Below, piece by piece: positions 1 to 9,387 of a stretch of 64,000 bases of DNA. The DNA lies in contig NZ_CP071444.1 of the NCBI RefSeq assembly GCF_017352215.1, forward strand, positions 1,116,001 to 1,180,000, written 5' to 3'. Numbering within the stretch: position 1 is the first letter of the stretch; each line of letters starts with the position of its first letter. The notes under the pieces were generated by a model. The model did not search any database. It was not told the origin of the DNA and worked only from the letters and a program-made list of their open reading frames with translations. The position numbers and the translations under genes are program-made. The DNA comes from Alkalibacter rhizosphaerae. GTDB taxonomy: Bacteria; Bacillota; Clostridia; Eubacteriales; Alkalibacteraceae.

Positions 1-5
1 AGAGA

Positions 6-21
6 TTTTTGCACCAGAACC
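6..21. repeat. IS6-like terminal inverted repeat (outer end of an element lying to the left)
   Basis: The complement reads GGTTCTGGTGCAAAAA, matching the repeat at 9198-9213 (GGTTCCGGTGCAAAAA) with one mismatch in 16. The orientation says the element body lies left of the window. Together the two ends bracket the 9.2 kb accessory island. The IS6 assignment rests on the transposase remnant next to the other copy. Confidence 0.55.
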
Positions 22-154
22 TCAAACGCTATTTTCATACACATTCTCCCCGGCGCTAACAATAGTATCTTGTCATCCCAATATACTAATCCCCGTTCAT
101 AATAACACTCTGATCCTAATAATTCTTAGAAAATTAGAAGTTTTATTATACCTC

Positions 155-1405
155 TTAATCATCTTCACTAAAGGTATATTTATCAATGATGTCCTTCATT
201 TCTTCTAAATCAAGTATATCATTCTTCCTCCGGTGTATCATTCTATGGCAATTAGCACATACAGGAATTAGATCTGTAATCGGATTTATTTTTACTTCTT
301 CTCCAATAAAACTCAACGGTTTTATATGATGGATTTCAATATATCCTTTACCTCTTTGCCCATATACTTCCTCAAAGTCAAATCCACATATTTTGCATAT
401 TGTTCCGTGATACTTAATAGCGTTTGCTCTATTTACAGGATCACGCTCATATTTCTTCCCATAGATGTATTTAACATTGCCTTCTGGCCGAATTTCACTG
501 TACTCTAAATTATTCTCTGCTTCCTCAGAATCGAAATCTTCCTCGATCTCATTCGGAACAATTAACTCAATACTGAAATTATATTGATCAATCTTTTCAA
601 GCCTAATCTTGGGTAGCTCAGCATCACCAAAATCCAAATCATTGACTAATACATCATAATATTCCTTGAATTCCCTTGCTAGAACGTCTTTAAAATCCGA
701 CTTCCAAAACAATCTAGTTCTAGCAGTCTCCTTGCTATCAAATTCAAAATGAGCGTCATAATCTGCATCTTTGTATTTAAGCTTGATGTCTTTACGCTCA
801 TTAAAATTCATATCACTTAATTCAAAGAATGACCTAGTTCCTATTGGTATTCCTGTACCATGATGCTTTAAAACAGACTTATCAATTGTTTTGAGAGCCA
901 CTTTGTCATTTAGAATTTCCCAAGAACTAAATTTTTGTGGTTCAAATATAGCATCACCTAGATAAGATAACCCAGTACGTTCCAACATAATTTGACCAAC
1001 TTTATTGGGCAATTCAAACAAATAACCCTGAGTCCCCGTACCATATTTTGTGAAAGGCGAGTATTTATCAGGTAGCAAATCCGCTATTTCATCCCATATT
1101 TCAGTAAGAAAAACTTCATAGTTTGGTTCGATGTATTCGACATCTATCTTCCAACCTTTTTGTTCCCAATCTTGATTATTGAGTTCCTGGGGTTTAATGA
1201 AATCATAGCTAATGCTTTTTGCAATAGCCACTTTCTTAATTTGCTTATTAACATAACTGATTATAATATCCCCTATTGAAACCTTGACCATATTAGACCA
1301 ATGATATACCGTTTGACCCGTTTTATTTTTTTGAGGTGCCCATAAATATTTTCTTTCATATTCATCTTTGTAAGTTTTATTCTGAGAAACCAAAAAATAC
1401 TTCAT
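155..1405 (-). CDS. EVE-HNH type nuclease (probable modification-dependent restriction enzyme)
   Basis: 416 aa. The N-terminal ~100 residues (MKYFLVSQNKTYKDEYE..., with a W.....V..GD.I.SY core) resemble an EVE/YTH-like fold that reads modified bases. The last ~70 residues are an HNH nuclease: CKICGF, IEIHHIKPLS, then CANCHRMIH, giving two metal-binding CxxC pairs and the His-His-Asn layout. The middle is not recognised. EVE-HNH proteins are known type IV restriction enzymes acting on hydroxymethylated or glucosylated cytosine; the substrate here is inferred. The start ATG at 1405 is preferred over the upstream in-frame GTG because GGAGGTG lies just before it. It is the last gene of the minus-strand defence-like island. 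Confidence 0.75.
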   Translation of the reverse strand: MKYFLVSQNKTYKDEYERKYLWAPQKNKTGQTVYHWSNMVKVSIGDIIISYVNKQIKKVAIAKSISYDFIKPQELNNQDWEQKGWKIDVEYIEPNYEVFLTEIWDEIADLLPDKYSPFTKYGTGTQGYLFELPNKVGQIMLERTGLSYLGDAIFEPQKFSSWEILNDKVALKTIDKSVLKHHGTGIPIGTRSFFELSDMNFNERKDIKLKYKDADYDAHFEFDSKETARTRLFWKSDFKDVLAREFKEYYDVLVNDLDFGDAELPKIRLEKIDQYNFSIELIVPNEIEEDFDSEEAENNLEYSEIRPEGNVKYIYGKKYERDPVNRANAIKYHGTICKICGFDFEEVYGQRGKGYIEIHHIKPLSFIGEEVKINPITDLIPVCANCHRMIHRRKNDILDLEEMKDIIDKYTFSEDD

Positions 1406-1451
1406 CGTGTGCACCTCCTAAATTAGATATTATTTTTATTTAACACTAATC

Positions 1452-4295
1452 TTATCTTTGATTGTGGGTAACAAAAATTTGCCGCATATTCCTACAACCA
1501 CTTTTGGTCTTGCTGTCATAACCTGTACATCCATAAAAAGCATCATTGCCTTTAGCTTTTACGATCATAAAACCATCCTTACACTGATCGCATTTATATA
1601 TATCGTGAAGATGCACCTTGTTATTTGTCATGAAGTCACAGACTTCCGGCTCGTTTGTACACAAATATAAACCCATTCCATAATTCTTATTGTACTCATA
1701 TTTCAATGGGTATCCACATACAGGGCATCTCAACCTGAACAAATCAACTGTTTCCATGTTAAGATTATTTGAGTGCACAATCTCATAATCATTAATCAGT
1801 TCAATTAGGAAACGAGATGGTTTATGTTGAGGGGTAAGAATATATACACGGTTTTTTGTACGAGTCAACGCTACATAGAATAGCCGCCGTTCTTCTGCAA
1901 ATGGGATGGATGTATCTTCAAACCGTACCAATTTCAAGATAGGATCATCTTCAAGTTGGCAAGGAAAGCCGAATTTCCCTTCAAACATATTTAATAGAAT
2001 AACATTGTCAAAACCTAGTCCTTTTGCGCTGTGTGCTGTCATAAACGTTAAATCAACTTTTGGATATTTTTCGCACTTAATACCGCGGCCGGGCAACTGA
2101 GTAAAATGTCCTGTTCTGCATAATTTGTAATTGTCATAATTGTACCGCCCTATCAATAAAATGGACTTGTCCTCTCCATATTCTTCAATGATGCATTCTA
2201 TCGTTTTCTCTGCTGCTTCTGCCATCGCATAATCAGGCTTATAGCTGTCATCAAACTCTGTCAATACAACTGGATTCGGAAGATGTTTAGGAGATATTAA
2301 TTGCTTTTGAATTTGAGAAACATTCTTCTGTACAAAACCGCCCGCAATATCAATAAGCTCCTGAGAATTGCGGTAGGTGTGCGTGATCTTCATTTCAACG
2401 CCACTACCCATCAGTTCCAGAAAACGTGTGAAAAGTCCAATTTCCGAACCTGAAAAAGCAAAAATAGATTGCCAGTCATCTCCAACAGCGACAACCTTAG
2501 CATGGGTTATCTCGCTAAGCTTTTTTGTTAAATTGAATCGTTGCCGCGCAATGTCCTGAAATTCATCTATAATAATGTATTTATAAGGCAATTCTAACTG
2601 CTGACGCTCAATTTCCCCAAGATAAAAATGCGCGTCGTTGATCATATCCTCAAAGTCAATCCGGTTCTGAGCTGAAAGTTGGTTTTGATAATACTTGTAT
2701 ACCGGCTCCGCAATATCTAAAAAGAGATGTGTCCGTGGATTATCAGTTTTCGCTCTTAGCGCTTCAAACCCGCCTCCATCATATCCGCAGGTTTTAAACT
2801 GTGCGACAAAAGTCATCAAAAACTGAACCATTTTAAAGACATATTTGTCTTTACTGGTTTCTGTAATCTTTTTATAAACCTCTGAAAAGTCACGTTCTTT
2901 AAGAACAAACCCCTCATTCTCCAATAGTTCTTTCAGATGTTCAGTAAGAGGTCGCCGATCCTTATACCATGCCCATGTTTCTAATAAGCTTGTCCCCATT
3001 TGGTGGTGAAGTTTACGCTTGTCCTTTATGGCATTTCTGTACTTTGCAATTTCCTCAGGTGTAAGTATATAGCTATATCCACTTTCGCTAATTGCATAGT
3101 GTTCGAGATATGCGGTGTGTTCACCCTGACGTATAAGAAAATCAGGTGTATACTTTTTTCTAGCTCCACGAATCGCATGATGGTATATAGGCTCATATTC
3201 GTAGTCAAGTCCGTTGAGATATAAGAAGTTGGCAATCTGAGCCTCCTGTACAGAACGAAGGTATTCACCAGTGATCGTTCGCATATATTTGCCCCGCTGA
3301 TTTGCTACTTTTTTTATGTAATCTCCCGCTCCACTTTTCAACGTTTCATAGTCTTGTGCCGCTTTAGCTAGATGAAATTGGTTGAGGTTATCGTAATTCA
3401 TAACGTCAGCAGGCAAATCAAAATAAAACCCGAGAAACAACAGAAGTTTGCGCAAAAGGGTCTTATCATTAAAAACTTCCCTTTCCAACATATCAAAGAT
3501 AATGTTATAGGCTGAATAATTAACTTCTGGTGGAGTGTCACTAAATTTTCGGACTATATCAAATGCAAAGGCATGGAAAGTACAGATTTTTGCAGGTATG
3601 TGAAGACCTTTGTTGATACGCTCTTTCAATTCATCAATGGCTTTTCGAGTATAGGAAATAACAATAATATCTTCTGGTGGCACATTTTTCTTTTCCACCA
3701 GGTACTTAACCTTGGCCGCCATGGTTGTAGTTTTACCCGCACCCGCCCCAGCTACAAGAAGACAGTAATCATCATCGGTTACTACTGCTTTACGCTGTTC
3801 ATCATCTAGTTTAATATTTGGGTCAATATCTTTAAGCAACTCATCAAAATAGTCTGCATTTAGCTCAACGATTCGATCTACATGAAGACTATTGTGATTT
3901 TCTACATCCTGCATTAAAGACTCATATCGGCGCAAACAGATATTCACCATTTCAAAATCAACCGCATAGTGATGAGCATTTTCTTTGCAATATAAGTAGG
4001 CAGTCTTATCTTTTAACTTCTCTGCCCATGAACCAAATGCCGCTTTAAGTCCTGCCAATTCACGTGCTGTAATATAATGTTCGGATCCAAAGAAGGTTTG
4101 ATAGCTGTGATCGAAGGCAATAAGTGTATTCCGAAACGCAGTCAAATCAATAGGTTGAGATGATTCAGCCTCAATCTTTGTGTCATCAGCAGCTACAGAT
4201 GTACCAAAATATTTGGAAGGCAGCCCACAATGAGGGCAGGATTCCGCTCGGTCTGATATTTTGTTTTCACACTCCGGGCATAAAATCAGCGGCAC
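1452..4295 (-). CDS. SF1 UvrD/HelD-like helicase with zinc ribbons and an embedded PD-(D/E)XK-like domain
   Basis: 947 aa. An N-terminal zinc ribbon (CPEC...CPHC, residues 6-23) precedes a Walker A motif AGAGAGKTT (~182-190) and, later, a Walker B IIIDEFQD with the usual UvrD motifs (VALTRTKNRVYIL near the C-terminus). Between the two ATPase halves is a nuclease-like insert: E351 (EAQIANFL), D385 (YTPDFLI) and E398 (YLEHY), the pattern of PD-(D/E)XK inserts in this helicase group. The C-terminus has two topoisomerase-type zinc ribbons (CPVC...C and CDQC...C). A GTG start at 4295 follows AAGGAGTGAG. Role: DNA unwinding or processing, probably in defence or repair; inferred from family and neighbours. 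Confidence 0.8.
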   Translation of the reverse strand: MPLILCPECENKISDRAESCPHCGLPSKYFGTSVAADDTKIEAESSQPIDLTAFRNTLIAFDHSYQTFFGSEHYITARELAGLKAAFGSWAEKLKDKTAYLYCKENAHHYAVDFEMVNICLRRYESLMQDVENHNSLHVDRIVELNADYFDELLKDIDPNIKLDDEQRKAVVTDDDYCLLVAGAGAGKTTTMAAKVKYLVEKKNVPPEDIIVISYTRKAIDELKERINKGLHIPAKICTFHAFAFDIVRKFSDTPPEVNYSAYNIIFDMLEREVFNDKTLLRKLLLFLGFYFDLPADVMNYDNLNQFHLAKAAQDYETLKSGAGDYIKKVANQRGKYMRTITGEYLRSVQEAQIANFLYLNGLDYEYEPIYHHAIRGARKKYTPDFLIRQGEHTAYLEHYAISESGYSYILTPEEIAKYRNAIKDKRKLHHQMGTSLLETWAWYKDRRPLTEHLKELLENEGFVLKERDFSEVYKKITETSKDKYVFKMVQFLMTFVAQFKTCGYDGGGFEALRAKTDNPRTHLFLDIAEPVYKYYQNQLSAQNRIDFEDMINDAHFYLGEIERQQLELPYKYIIIDEFQDIARQRFNLTKKLSEITHAKVVAVGDDWQSIFAFSGSEIGLFTRFLELMGSGVEMKITHTYRNSQELIDIAGGFVQKNVSQIQKQLISPKHLPNPVVLTEFDDSYKPDYAMAEAAEKTIECIIEEYGEDKSILLIGRYNYDNYKLCRTGHFTQLPGRGIKCEKYPKVDLTFMTAHSAKGLGFDNVILLNMFEGKFGFPCQLEDDPILKLVRFEDTSIPFAEERRLFYVALTRTKNRVYILTPQHKPSRFLIELINDYEIVHSNNLNMETVDLFRLRCPVCGYPLKYEYNKNYGMGLYLCTNEPEVCDFMTNNKVHLHDIYKCDQCKDGFMIVKAKGNDAFYGCTGYDSKTKSGCRNMRQIFVTHNQR

Positions 4296-4366
4296 GCAAA
4301 CTCACTCCTTTTAATCTGCTTGGTCTATTACGTCTTACCTACATCATGTAGACATAAAAACTCAAA

Positions 4367-4693
4367 TCATGCCTTTCTAGAGGACCATATACTCCCAAGG
4401 TCCTTGCCAAACCAATCCGCCAAATCTAAATTATATGAAGTAATTGTTCTACTGATAATTCCATCAATCATTGCTTCTTCATCATGGTAAATATTAATGG
4501 TCTTTTGTGCTTGTATTATTGGATCTGCTACAACTGGATAGCAGAAAATCACAAAGGATTCCATCAAAGAGCTATATGACTTCTCCAAGAATTCAATTTC
4601 AATTTTCCATTCATCTTTAAAGGATAAATGAATTGAATCTTTGCCTTTTGCATAATACCTTTTACATTCCAACCTACCACCAACGTTACTCAT
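4367..4693 (-). CDS. Uncharacterised small protein paired with a nuclease-like gene
   Basis: 108 aa, not recognised. No signal peptide or membrane segment; mixed alpha/beta composition. Its start overlaps the stop of the upstream PD-(D/E)XK gene by 4 bases (ATGA), so the two are almost certainly co-translated. It could be an accessory subunit or an immunity partner of that nuclease; nothing in the sequence decides. Confidence 0.65.
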   Translation of the reverse strand: MSNVGGRLECKRYYAKGKDSIHLSFKDEWKIEIEFLEKSYSSLMESFVIFCYPVVADPIIQAQKTINIYHDEEAMIDGIISRTITSYNLDLADWFGKDLGSIWSSRKA

Positions 4694-5523
4694 AACAGCA
4701 CCCAGGCGTCTTTATACTGCATCGCTTCTTCTTGATCAACAAATTCAAAAGTTCGCATAGTTGTTTCATTGTGCTTTTTTCCGTTTTTTCCTGGGGTAGC
4801 AAGCCACTCTTCATAGTCTTGTTTTACCCTGAAAGCTACATACTGGCTTGGTACAACATAGTATGTCGGTTGCTTGCCTTGATTCATATTGACGAAAACA
4901 TAGTACAGGTTCCTTGAAAAATTCTGTTCTGTTTTATTACTTAACTTCCACTTCAATTGCTTTTCATTATTACATGTTTTCACCTGGATAGCTGCTGTAT
5001 GCTCTCCAACCTTATCAGAAACAAGAATGTCTATGCCCTTTGTGTTTTTGGATGTCGACAAAGCAATATATCCTCTTCGTGTCAGTTCTGCAACAACAAA
5101 ATTTTCACCCGCTATACCTATTGAATTTAATGAATCTGATACATTGTTCTCGATATTTGCTTTTTCTTCTAATTTTATTTTTAGGCCTCGAACGATATCA
5201 GGTATTGTTCCATTTTGAAAAGCTCTTACATAGCTGCCTCCGTAACCACCGCTCATATGCTCTTCCCTGGAGTATATGAACAGATATATGAATAGTTCAT
5301 ATAAGGTTTTTTCATTAGGATTTCTTTTTTCATCTCTTTCAAAAGACTCCCAGGCTTGCTGATAAACTTGATACCTTCTGCATATCAGACCATAATCATA
5401 AAGATATCTCTCAAGTTCTAAACAATAATCTATTATTGCGCGCTCATTTTCTGTCTTTATACTGTCCAGCCTGTAATTGAATACCGAAATATTATAGAGC
5501 AGTTCATCGATGCTAGTATTCAA
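4690..5523 (-). CDS. PD-(D/E)XK nuclease-like protein
   Basis: 277 aa. The C-terminal half has the core of the PD-(D/E)XK fold: an AGENFVVAELTRRG helix (~138-150), then GIDILV with D165 and AAIQVKT with Q180/K182. The acidic residue of the E-x-K pair is Q, as in several resolvase- and Mrr-like members. The N-terminal half (1-120) is helical with a conserved-looking YSREEHMSGGYGG patch and is not recognised with confidence. Translationally coupled to the 108 aa gene. Likely a DNA-cutting component of a defence locus; specific family unassigned. Confidence 0.6.
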   Translation of the reverse strand: MNTSIDELLYNISVFNYRLDSIKTENERAIIDYCLELERYLYDYGLICRRYQVYQQAWESFERDEKRNPNEKTLYELFIYLFIYSREEHMSGGYGGSYVRAFQNGTIPDIVRGLKIKLEEKANIENNVSDSLNSIGIAGENFVVAELTRRGYIALSTSKNTKGIDILVSDKVGEHTAAIQVKTCNNEKQLKWKLSNKTEQNFSRNLYYVFVNMNQGKQPTYYVVPSQYVAFRVKQDYEEWLATPGKNGKKHNETTMRTFEFVDQEEAMQYKDAWVLL

Positions 5524-5610
5524 AAATATCCCTCCAGAATATATAATCTAAAACTCTTAGCAAGGTCATCCAACTAAGTTTCACTCGACAATAAAATTTC
5601 TACCGCAATT

Positions 5611-5814
5611 CTAATCCTCCGTTTTTTTGTTCCGATATCGTATCAAATGTCCAATTGAATGAACTACCGTCACAGTTACTACCGCAATCGTATATTGAGT
5701 GGAAAAGCGTTCAGATTCTGGTGTGCCCATGTAAGTACTATAGAGCATAAGTCCGAGTAGTATTGTCTGGAAAGCTGCTATAGAAATTAAAAAACGTCTG
5801 ATCTGTTTATTCAT
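5611..5814 (-). CDS. Small two-helix membrane protein
   Basis: 67 aa. ATG at 5814 is chosen because AGGAG lies 6 bases upstream. Two hydrophobic stretches (FLISIAAFQTILLGLMLY and YTIAVVTVTVVHSIGHLI) predict two membrane spans with a basic C-terminal tail. No family recognised. It stands alone between the nuclease pair and the HTH gene; 5830-6083 shows no supported gene. Confidence 0.55.
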   Translation of the reverse strand: MNKQIRRFLISIAAFQTILLGLMLYSTYMGTPESERFSTQYTIAVVTVTVVHSIGHLIRYRNKKTED

Positions 5815-6083
5815 AACTTGCTCCTCCAATCTGCAATTGTACGCAGAAATGTTTACATATTTTATTATATTTTATTTCAATACGATTTACAATTTAATTG
5901 GAACATTTACCAGCATCTGTATGATTTTTTCAACTGCTTATATTCTTCATCCGCCCCATGTTTCCTAGTACCAAGATATTCGTCTACAGAGGCGACAGTG
6001 CCTGGTTGCTTATCGCTAAGATATCGCCCTTCTCTTATATGTATTAACAATTAATTCGAAACTTATAAAGAACGTTTTTTGAT

Positions 6084-7322
6084 CTACTTTTCAATCAATT
6101 TCATCGCTTCAACAATTTTATCAATTGGCCTGAACTTAACCGCATTTTCCCTAACCAATCTTATGTACTGGATTAAAAACTGGATATTTTCTTCATCTCG
6201 AAGAGTTTTCAAATAATCCTCTAATTCATCCGCGAATCTCATTAGTTTGTTGTATTCAAACCAATTATTAGCGTGAACTGGCATCTCGTTTACTAAAGAA
6301 TCGATATAGCCTTGCTTCATTTCAATAATTTTGCGCTGTTGCTCTGCTATCTCTTTTTCTCTAAGTTCTCTTTTTTGTTTTTCATAACTCAAATCTTCTT
6401 CTTTTTCCTTAACTCTATAAACTATTTCATCATTGCAGCATAGTTTGCATAAATCATAAATCATGGTCGGTAATTGGTTCTCAAGTGACAAACCGCCCAT
6501 CTCACTAAAAGATATATTATGCGGTTCAGCTTTATCAGAACCAGAAAGCCTTGATCTTCGCACAATCCAACTAATACTAAATTTTCCATCATAGACTTTT
6601 TGATACAATGGAATGAGATCTTGTGACTTGTCCTCATGGCCTAGATCCCTTAGCTTTGTTTTGTGTTCAACAAATTCGAAAGACAAACTTGATTTCAGTA
6701 AAGAAATGGTAATGTTATCAAAATCACCTCGTTCTACTGAAATTCCGGCATTCAAATCCATGAATGCTTTTAAAACGGTGTCAACTATCTTATAAGCTCT
6801 TTTAGATTGGTTCTTAGAAACCCGAATAGGTATTGTAGGTTCATTTTTACGGAATTTAACTTTTGCAAACGGTTTATGTAATCTTGCTCCATGCGGATAC
6901 TCCTGATCACGTATTATCCTGTATTCCATTTCTGCTTGATGTTTCAGAACTAAAGCATGAAATACTTCAATTTGTTTTGGTACTAATATCTTTTTACACC
7001 AATCTGACAACAACTCAATAGAATTTGGTGTGAGAATGTCAAATCCTTTCATTTCCTTTAACTGATCTAGTGAAATTTCTTCAGTGTAAATCAAGCTCAA
7101 AAGCTTTCCCTCCTCGATAAAATTTGGAAGTGGGGTTCGCTCAGGAACAGGTTTTCCCGCTTTTAGTTTTGCCCAATAACCTCTTGGTGGAAGCGGTATA
7201 TTTAAAACTGTACACCTTTTTCGTAAACCATTATCCGAAATACCATAACGTTTAGCTACTATCATTATTGGATCCGACCAAACTTCTTCATAAAGATTTA
7301 ATCTATTTAGTTCCTCACTCAT
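6084..7322 (-). CDS. Helix-turn-helix protein of a conserved uncharacterised family (second gene of a pair)
   Basis: 412 aa. The N-terminal 60 residues are a recognisable HTH (LYEEVWSDPIMIVAKRYGIS, then LNIPLPPRGYWAKL), shared by many proteins of unknown role where the segment reads like a DNA-binding adaptor. The rest is charged, with a coiled-coil-prone stretch (~325-350, KEEDLSYEKQKRELREKE) and no catalytic motif I can name. It overlaps the upstream 565 aa gene by 4 bases (ATGA), so both form one translational unit. Function unknown; regulator or DNA-recognition subunit are both possible. Confidence 0.65.
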   Translation of the reverse strand: MSEELNRLNLYEEVWSDPIMIVAKRYGISDNGLRKRCTVLNIPLPPRGYWAKLKAGKPVPERTPLPNFIEEGKLLSLIYTEEISLDQLKEMKGFDILTPNSIELLSDWCKKILVPKQIEVFHALVLKHQAEMEYRIIRDQEYPHGARLHKPFAKVKFRKNEPTIPIRVSKNQSKRAYKIVDTVLKAFMDLNAGISVERGDFDNITISLLKSSLSFEFVEHKTKLRDLGHEDKSQDLIPLYQKVYDGKFSISWIVRRSRLSGSDKAEPHNISFSEMGGLSLENQLPTMIYDLCKLCCNDEIVYRVKEKEEDLSYEKQKRELREKEIAEQQRKIIEMKQGYIDSLVNEMPVHANNWFEYNKLMRFADELEDYLKTLRDEENIQFLIQYIRLVRENAVKFRPIDKIVEAMKLIEK

Positions 7323-9016
7323 ATCTGGTTATCTCCTTTGCAAAAGACAAAACCGGCGCGTAGAAGATTATCAACTAACTCTTCCAGCTGAAAATCATTT
7401 TCGATGTTTTTTGGAACGATATATCTCTTCTGGTTGTCACCGAACACTTTGCTAAGCATTAGATAAAAATCATCATATCTAGGATATTTGAATTTCTGTA
7501 GAAAAGGCGTTAAACGATCATCATATGCTTCAATGTACTTTGGACTAGTCATTAAGAGGGGCTTAATATTGGAGATATGAATGCAGACAATAGAATTTTT
7601 CATTTGTGTCAAAACACCAAGAATTTCACTATTTATATAGTCGCTTCGCTTTCCTTTTAACAAACAGGCAAAATCAATAGCGAATTTAATTCTAATCTTT
7701 CTCTCGCGAAACTGAACTTTAAGCTTAATAAGATCATCAATATTTGAAATATAACTATTAGGTTTAGTTCTATGATTTCCGCTACCATTTACTACTGCAA
7801 TTTTTATACCCCGATACTTTCTCATTTTCTTTTCGAGCAAACTACAACAGGTAAAAAACATCTCTTCATCAAATAAATCTGTTTTTAGAGGGGCAGCTAA
7901 CTCTATCAATTCAGGGGGATAATTTTCTTTGATACTATTGTTCATATTTGCGATTAATGTTTCCATAGATTCGGTATTTTCCCAAGCATGTATGTCGTTG
8001 ATGCTTATAATATAATCCTTTTGAGGCGGATAATCTAGTTTTCCCCTTGACAGTGTCGTATATTCTGTATTACAAATCACATCGGGAGGGTATTTACGAT
8101 TTGGCAAACAAACCGGCAGAAGGGGATTGATATTTTGAACTTTTTTTACTCTTCTTCGTTCGACACACATATTTACATATTCGGGCCAGTAATCATCATC
8201 ATGGGCCATATCAAATAACCACTCATGCATTACAAGCATTTCTAACTCTCCTCGCTTATCTTGTAAATACGGCCGATCCTTGTTATCTTCATATATCCTA
8301 TCAAGCTCAAAAGGATTGCTATTGTACCTGTGATTATAATTATTAACATAATATGATTCTTCATGCCATCCACCAGCCTCATATTTAATATAATGTTGAT
8401 TATACGAATAGGCTTTTTCGTATGCGAAATTGAACAAATTAACCCCATAATCTCTATAAGTGTCTAAAACCCATGTTACAATCCCGCTATCTAGATGAAT
8501 CAAATCTGTTGACAACGGTTCTGCCGTCATGCATCTTTTAGCTTCAGTAAACAAGACTTGGATATCACTCAAATTTTCCATCAAATTTCCGTTTTTAAGT
8601 TTGTATTCTGAACAGAATTCTCGCGCTAATTTTGAATAATCGTTTTCTGAATAGTAGAAAAAATAATATGGATCTCGTTCTAACCATTTTTCCACCTCTT
8701 TCTGAATGGAAATTCTATATTGTTGGTAAAATGTCATTAGAAAGTCTTGGCTTTTAGGATAATGAACCTTGAACTTCTCAGCCATCTTATCCATTTTGTG
8801 CTTGAGCTTAATTTCCTCTGCATCACAAGTCTCCATAGTAAGATACTCATTAAAATATGTTGTTACAGATTTGATTACCTTAGCCAGATTTTCTGCTTGC
8901 ATCAGAATGTCAAACTCATTCATATTTTCAGTCCTTTTCATTTTTGCTATATATTCGTCGATTGTCAACACATCAATCACCTCATCTCTTTTTGTTACTA
9001 CAACTTCATTATACAT
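7319..9016 (-). CDS. Uncharacterised large protein (first gene of a pair), possible TIM-barrel-like C-terminus
   Basis: 565 aa, no family recognised. The first ~190 residues look helical. The middle is rich in Tyr, Asn and Asp. The C-terminal ~170 residues alternate beta-like and helical segments (KIAVVNGSG, IKFAIDFACLL, IVCIHISNI), a pattern reminiscent of AP-endonuclease/xylose-isomerase barrels; this is only a suggestion. The next gene starts inside its stop codon. No strong Shine-Dalgarno precedes ATG at 9016, so the start is less certain. Lies at the promoter-proximal end of the minus-strand island. Confidence 0.6.
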   Translation of the reverse strand: MYNEVVVTKRDEVIDVLTIDEYIAKMKRTENMNEFDILMQAENLAKVIKSVTTYFNEYLTMETCDAEEIKLKHKMDKMAEKFKVHYPKSQDFLMTFYQQYRISIQKEVEKWLERDPYYFFYYSENDYSKLAREFCSEYKLKNGNLMENLSDIQVLFTEAKRCMTAEPLSTDLIHLDSGIVTWVLDTYRDYGVNLFNFAYEKAYSYNQHYIKYEAGGWHEESYYVNNYNHRYNSNPFELDRIYEDNKDRPYLQDKRGELEMLVMHEWLFDMAHDDDYWPEYVNMCVERRRVKKVQNINPLLPVCLPNRKYPPDVICNTEYTTLSRGKLDYPPQKDYIISINDIHAWENTESMETLIANMNNSIKENYPPELIELAAPLKTDLFDEEMFFTCCSLLEKKMRKYRGIKIAVVNGSGNHRTKPNSYISNIDDLIKLKVQFRERKIRIKFAIDFACLLKGKRSDYINSEILGVLTQMKNSIVCIHISNIKPLLMTSPKYIEAYDDRLTPFLQKFKYPRYDDFYLMLSKVFGDNQKRYIVPKNIENDFQLEELVDNLLRAGFVFCKGDNQI

Positions 9017-9090
9017 AATTTACCCGTCTTTATCTTGACTTGTATCACCACCTGAGTGATTACTATGACAAGAAAGGAGGGATAATTCAT

Positions 9091-9197
9091 ATGAGTTCAT
9101 ACAAATCAGATTCTAAAATTGTCACTGACGTCTCAAAGAAGATATATACGCCACTTGAGTCTGAGATAGCAAAAGTCTGTGCGTATGTTCGAATATC
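9091..9197 (+). pseudogene. N-terminal fragment of a serine recombinase, cut by an IS6-like end
   Basis: ATG at 9091 follows a strong AAAGGAGG (9073-9080). The frame reads about 36 residues ending in AKVCAYVRIS, the catalytic-serine strand of large serine recombinases (compare KVCAYARVSTD in the prophage recombinase). At 9198 the IS6-like inverted repeat begins and the frame continues only as unrelated residues (VPVQKIQPNRTQL) to a stop at 9240. The gene is on the plus strand, opposite to all neighbours, and no downstream portion of it is present in the window. Confidence 0.65.
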
Positions 9198-9381
9198 GGT
9201 TCCGGTGCAAAAAATTCAACCGAATAGAACTCAATTATAATTTCTCTAATCCTTATGCAGCTACCCCTAATAATTCATTAATCATACCAACTTCGGAATG
9301 GATACATGGAATTCCTCAACCTGCCCTTCACGAATCATGTGCATTATTTCAATTCCGCAAATAGTCTTCACTTCACTCATG
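9198..9381 (-). mobile_element. Remnant of an IS6-family element (terminal repeat plus transposase C-terminus)
   Basis: Left end: GGTTCCGGTGCAAAAA (9198-9213). Reading the minus strand towards that end gives KTICGIEIMHMIREGQVEE and then, one frameshift later, MINELLGVAA followed by a stop. This is the usual C-terminal signature of IS6/IS240-type DDE transposases (KT..G.E.MHMI.KGQV ... F(I)N.LFG.AA). Only about 45 codons survive and the frame is broken, so it is inactive. Its other side abuts the stop codon of the prophage recombinase within about 8 bases, which suggests a deletion or an integration junction there. Confidence 0.7.
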
Positions 9382-9387
9382 CCATAT

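Noticed and set aside
5830..6083. Possible + strand gene in the gap (78 codons)
   Set aside because: No ribosome-binding site or recognisable protein; AT-rich intergenic DNA.
9282..9387. Similarity of this stretch (minus strand SEVKTI) to the rlmD C-terminus (HVETVA), as if it were an attL
   Set aside because: The frame matches the IS6 transposase C-terminus over a longer span and is followed by the IS6-like terminal repeat; the rlmD resemblance is only a few scattered bases.
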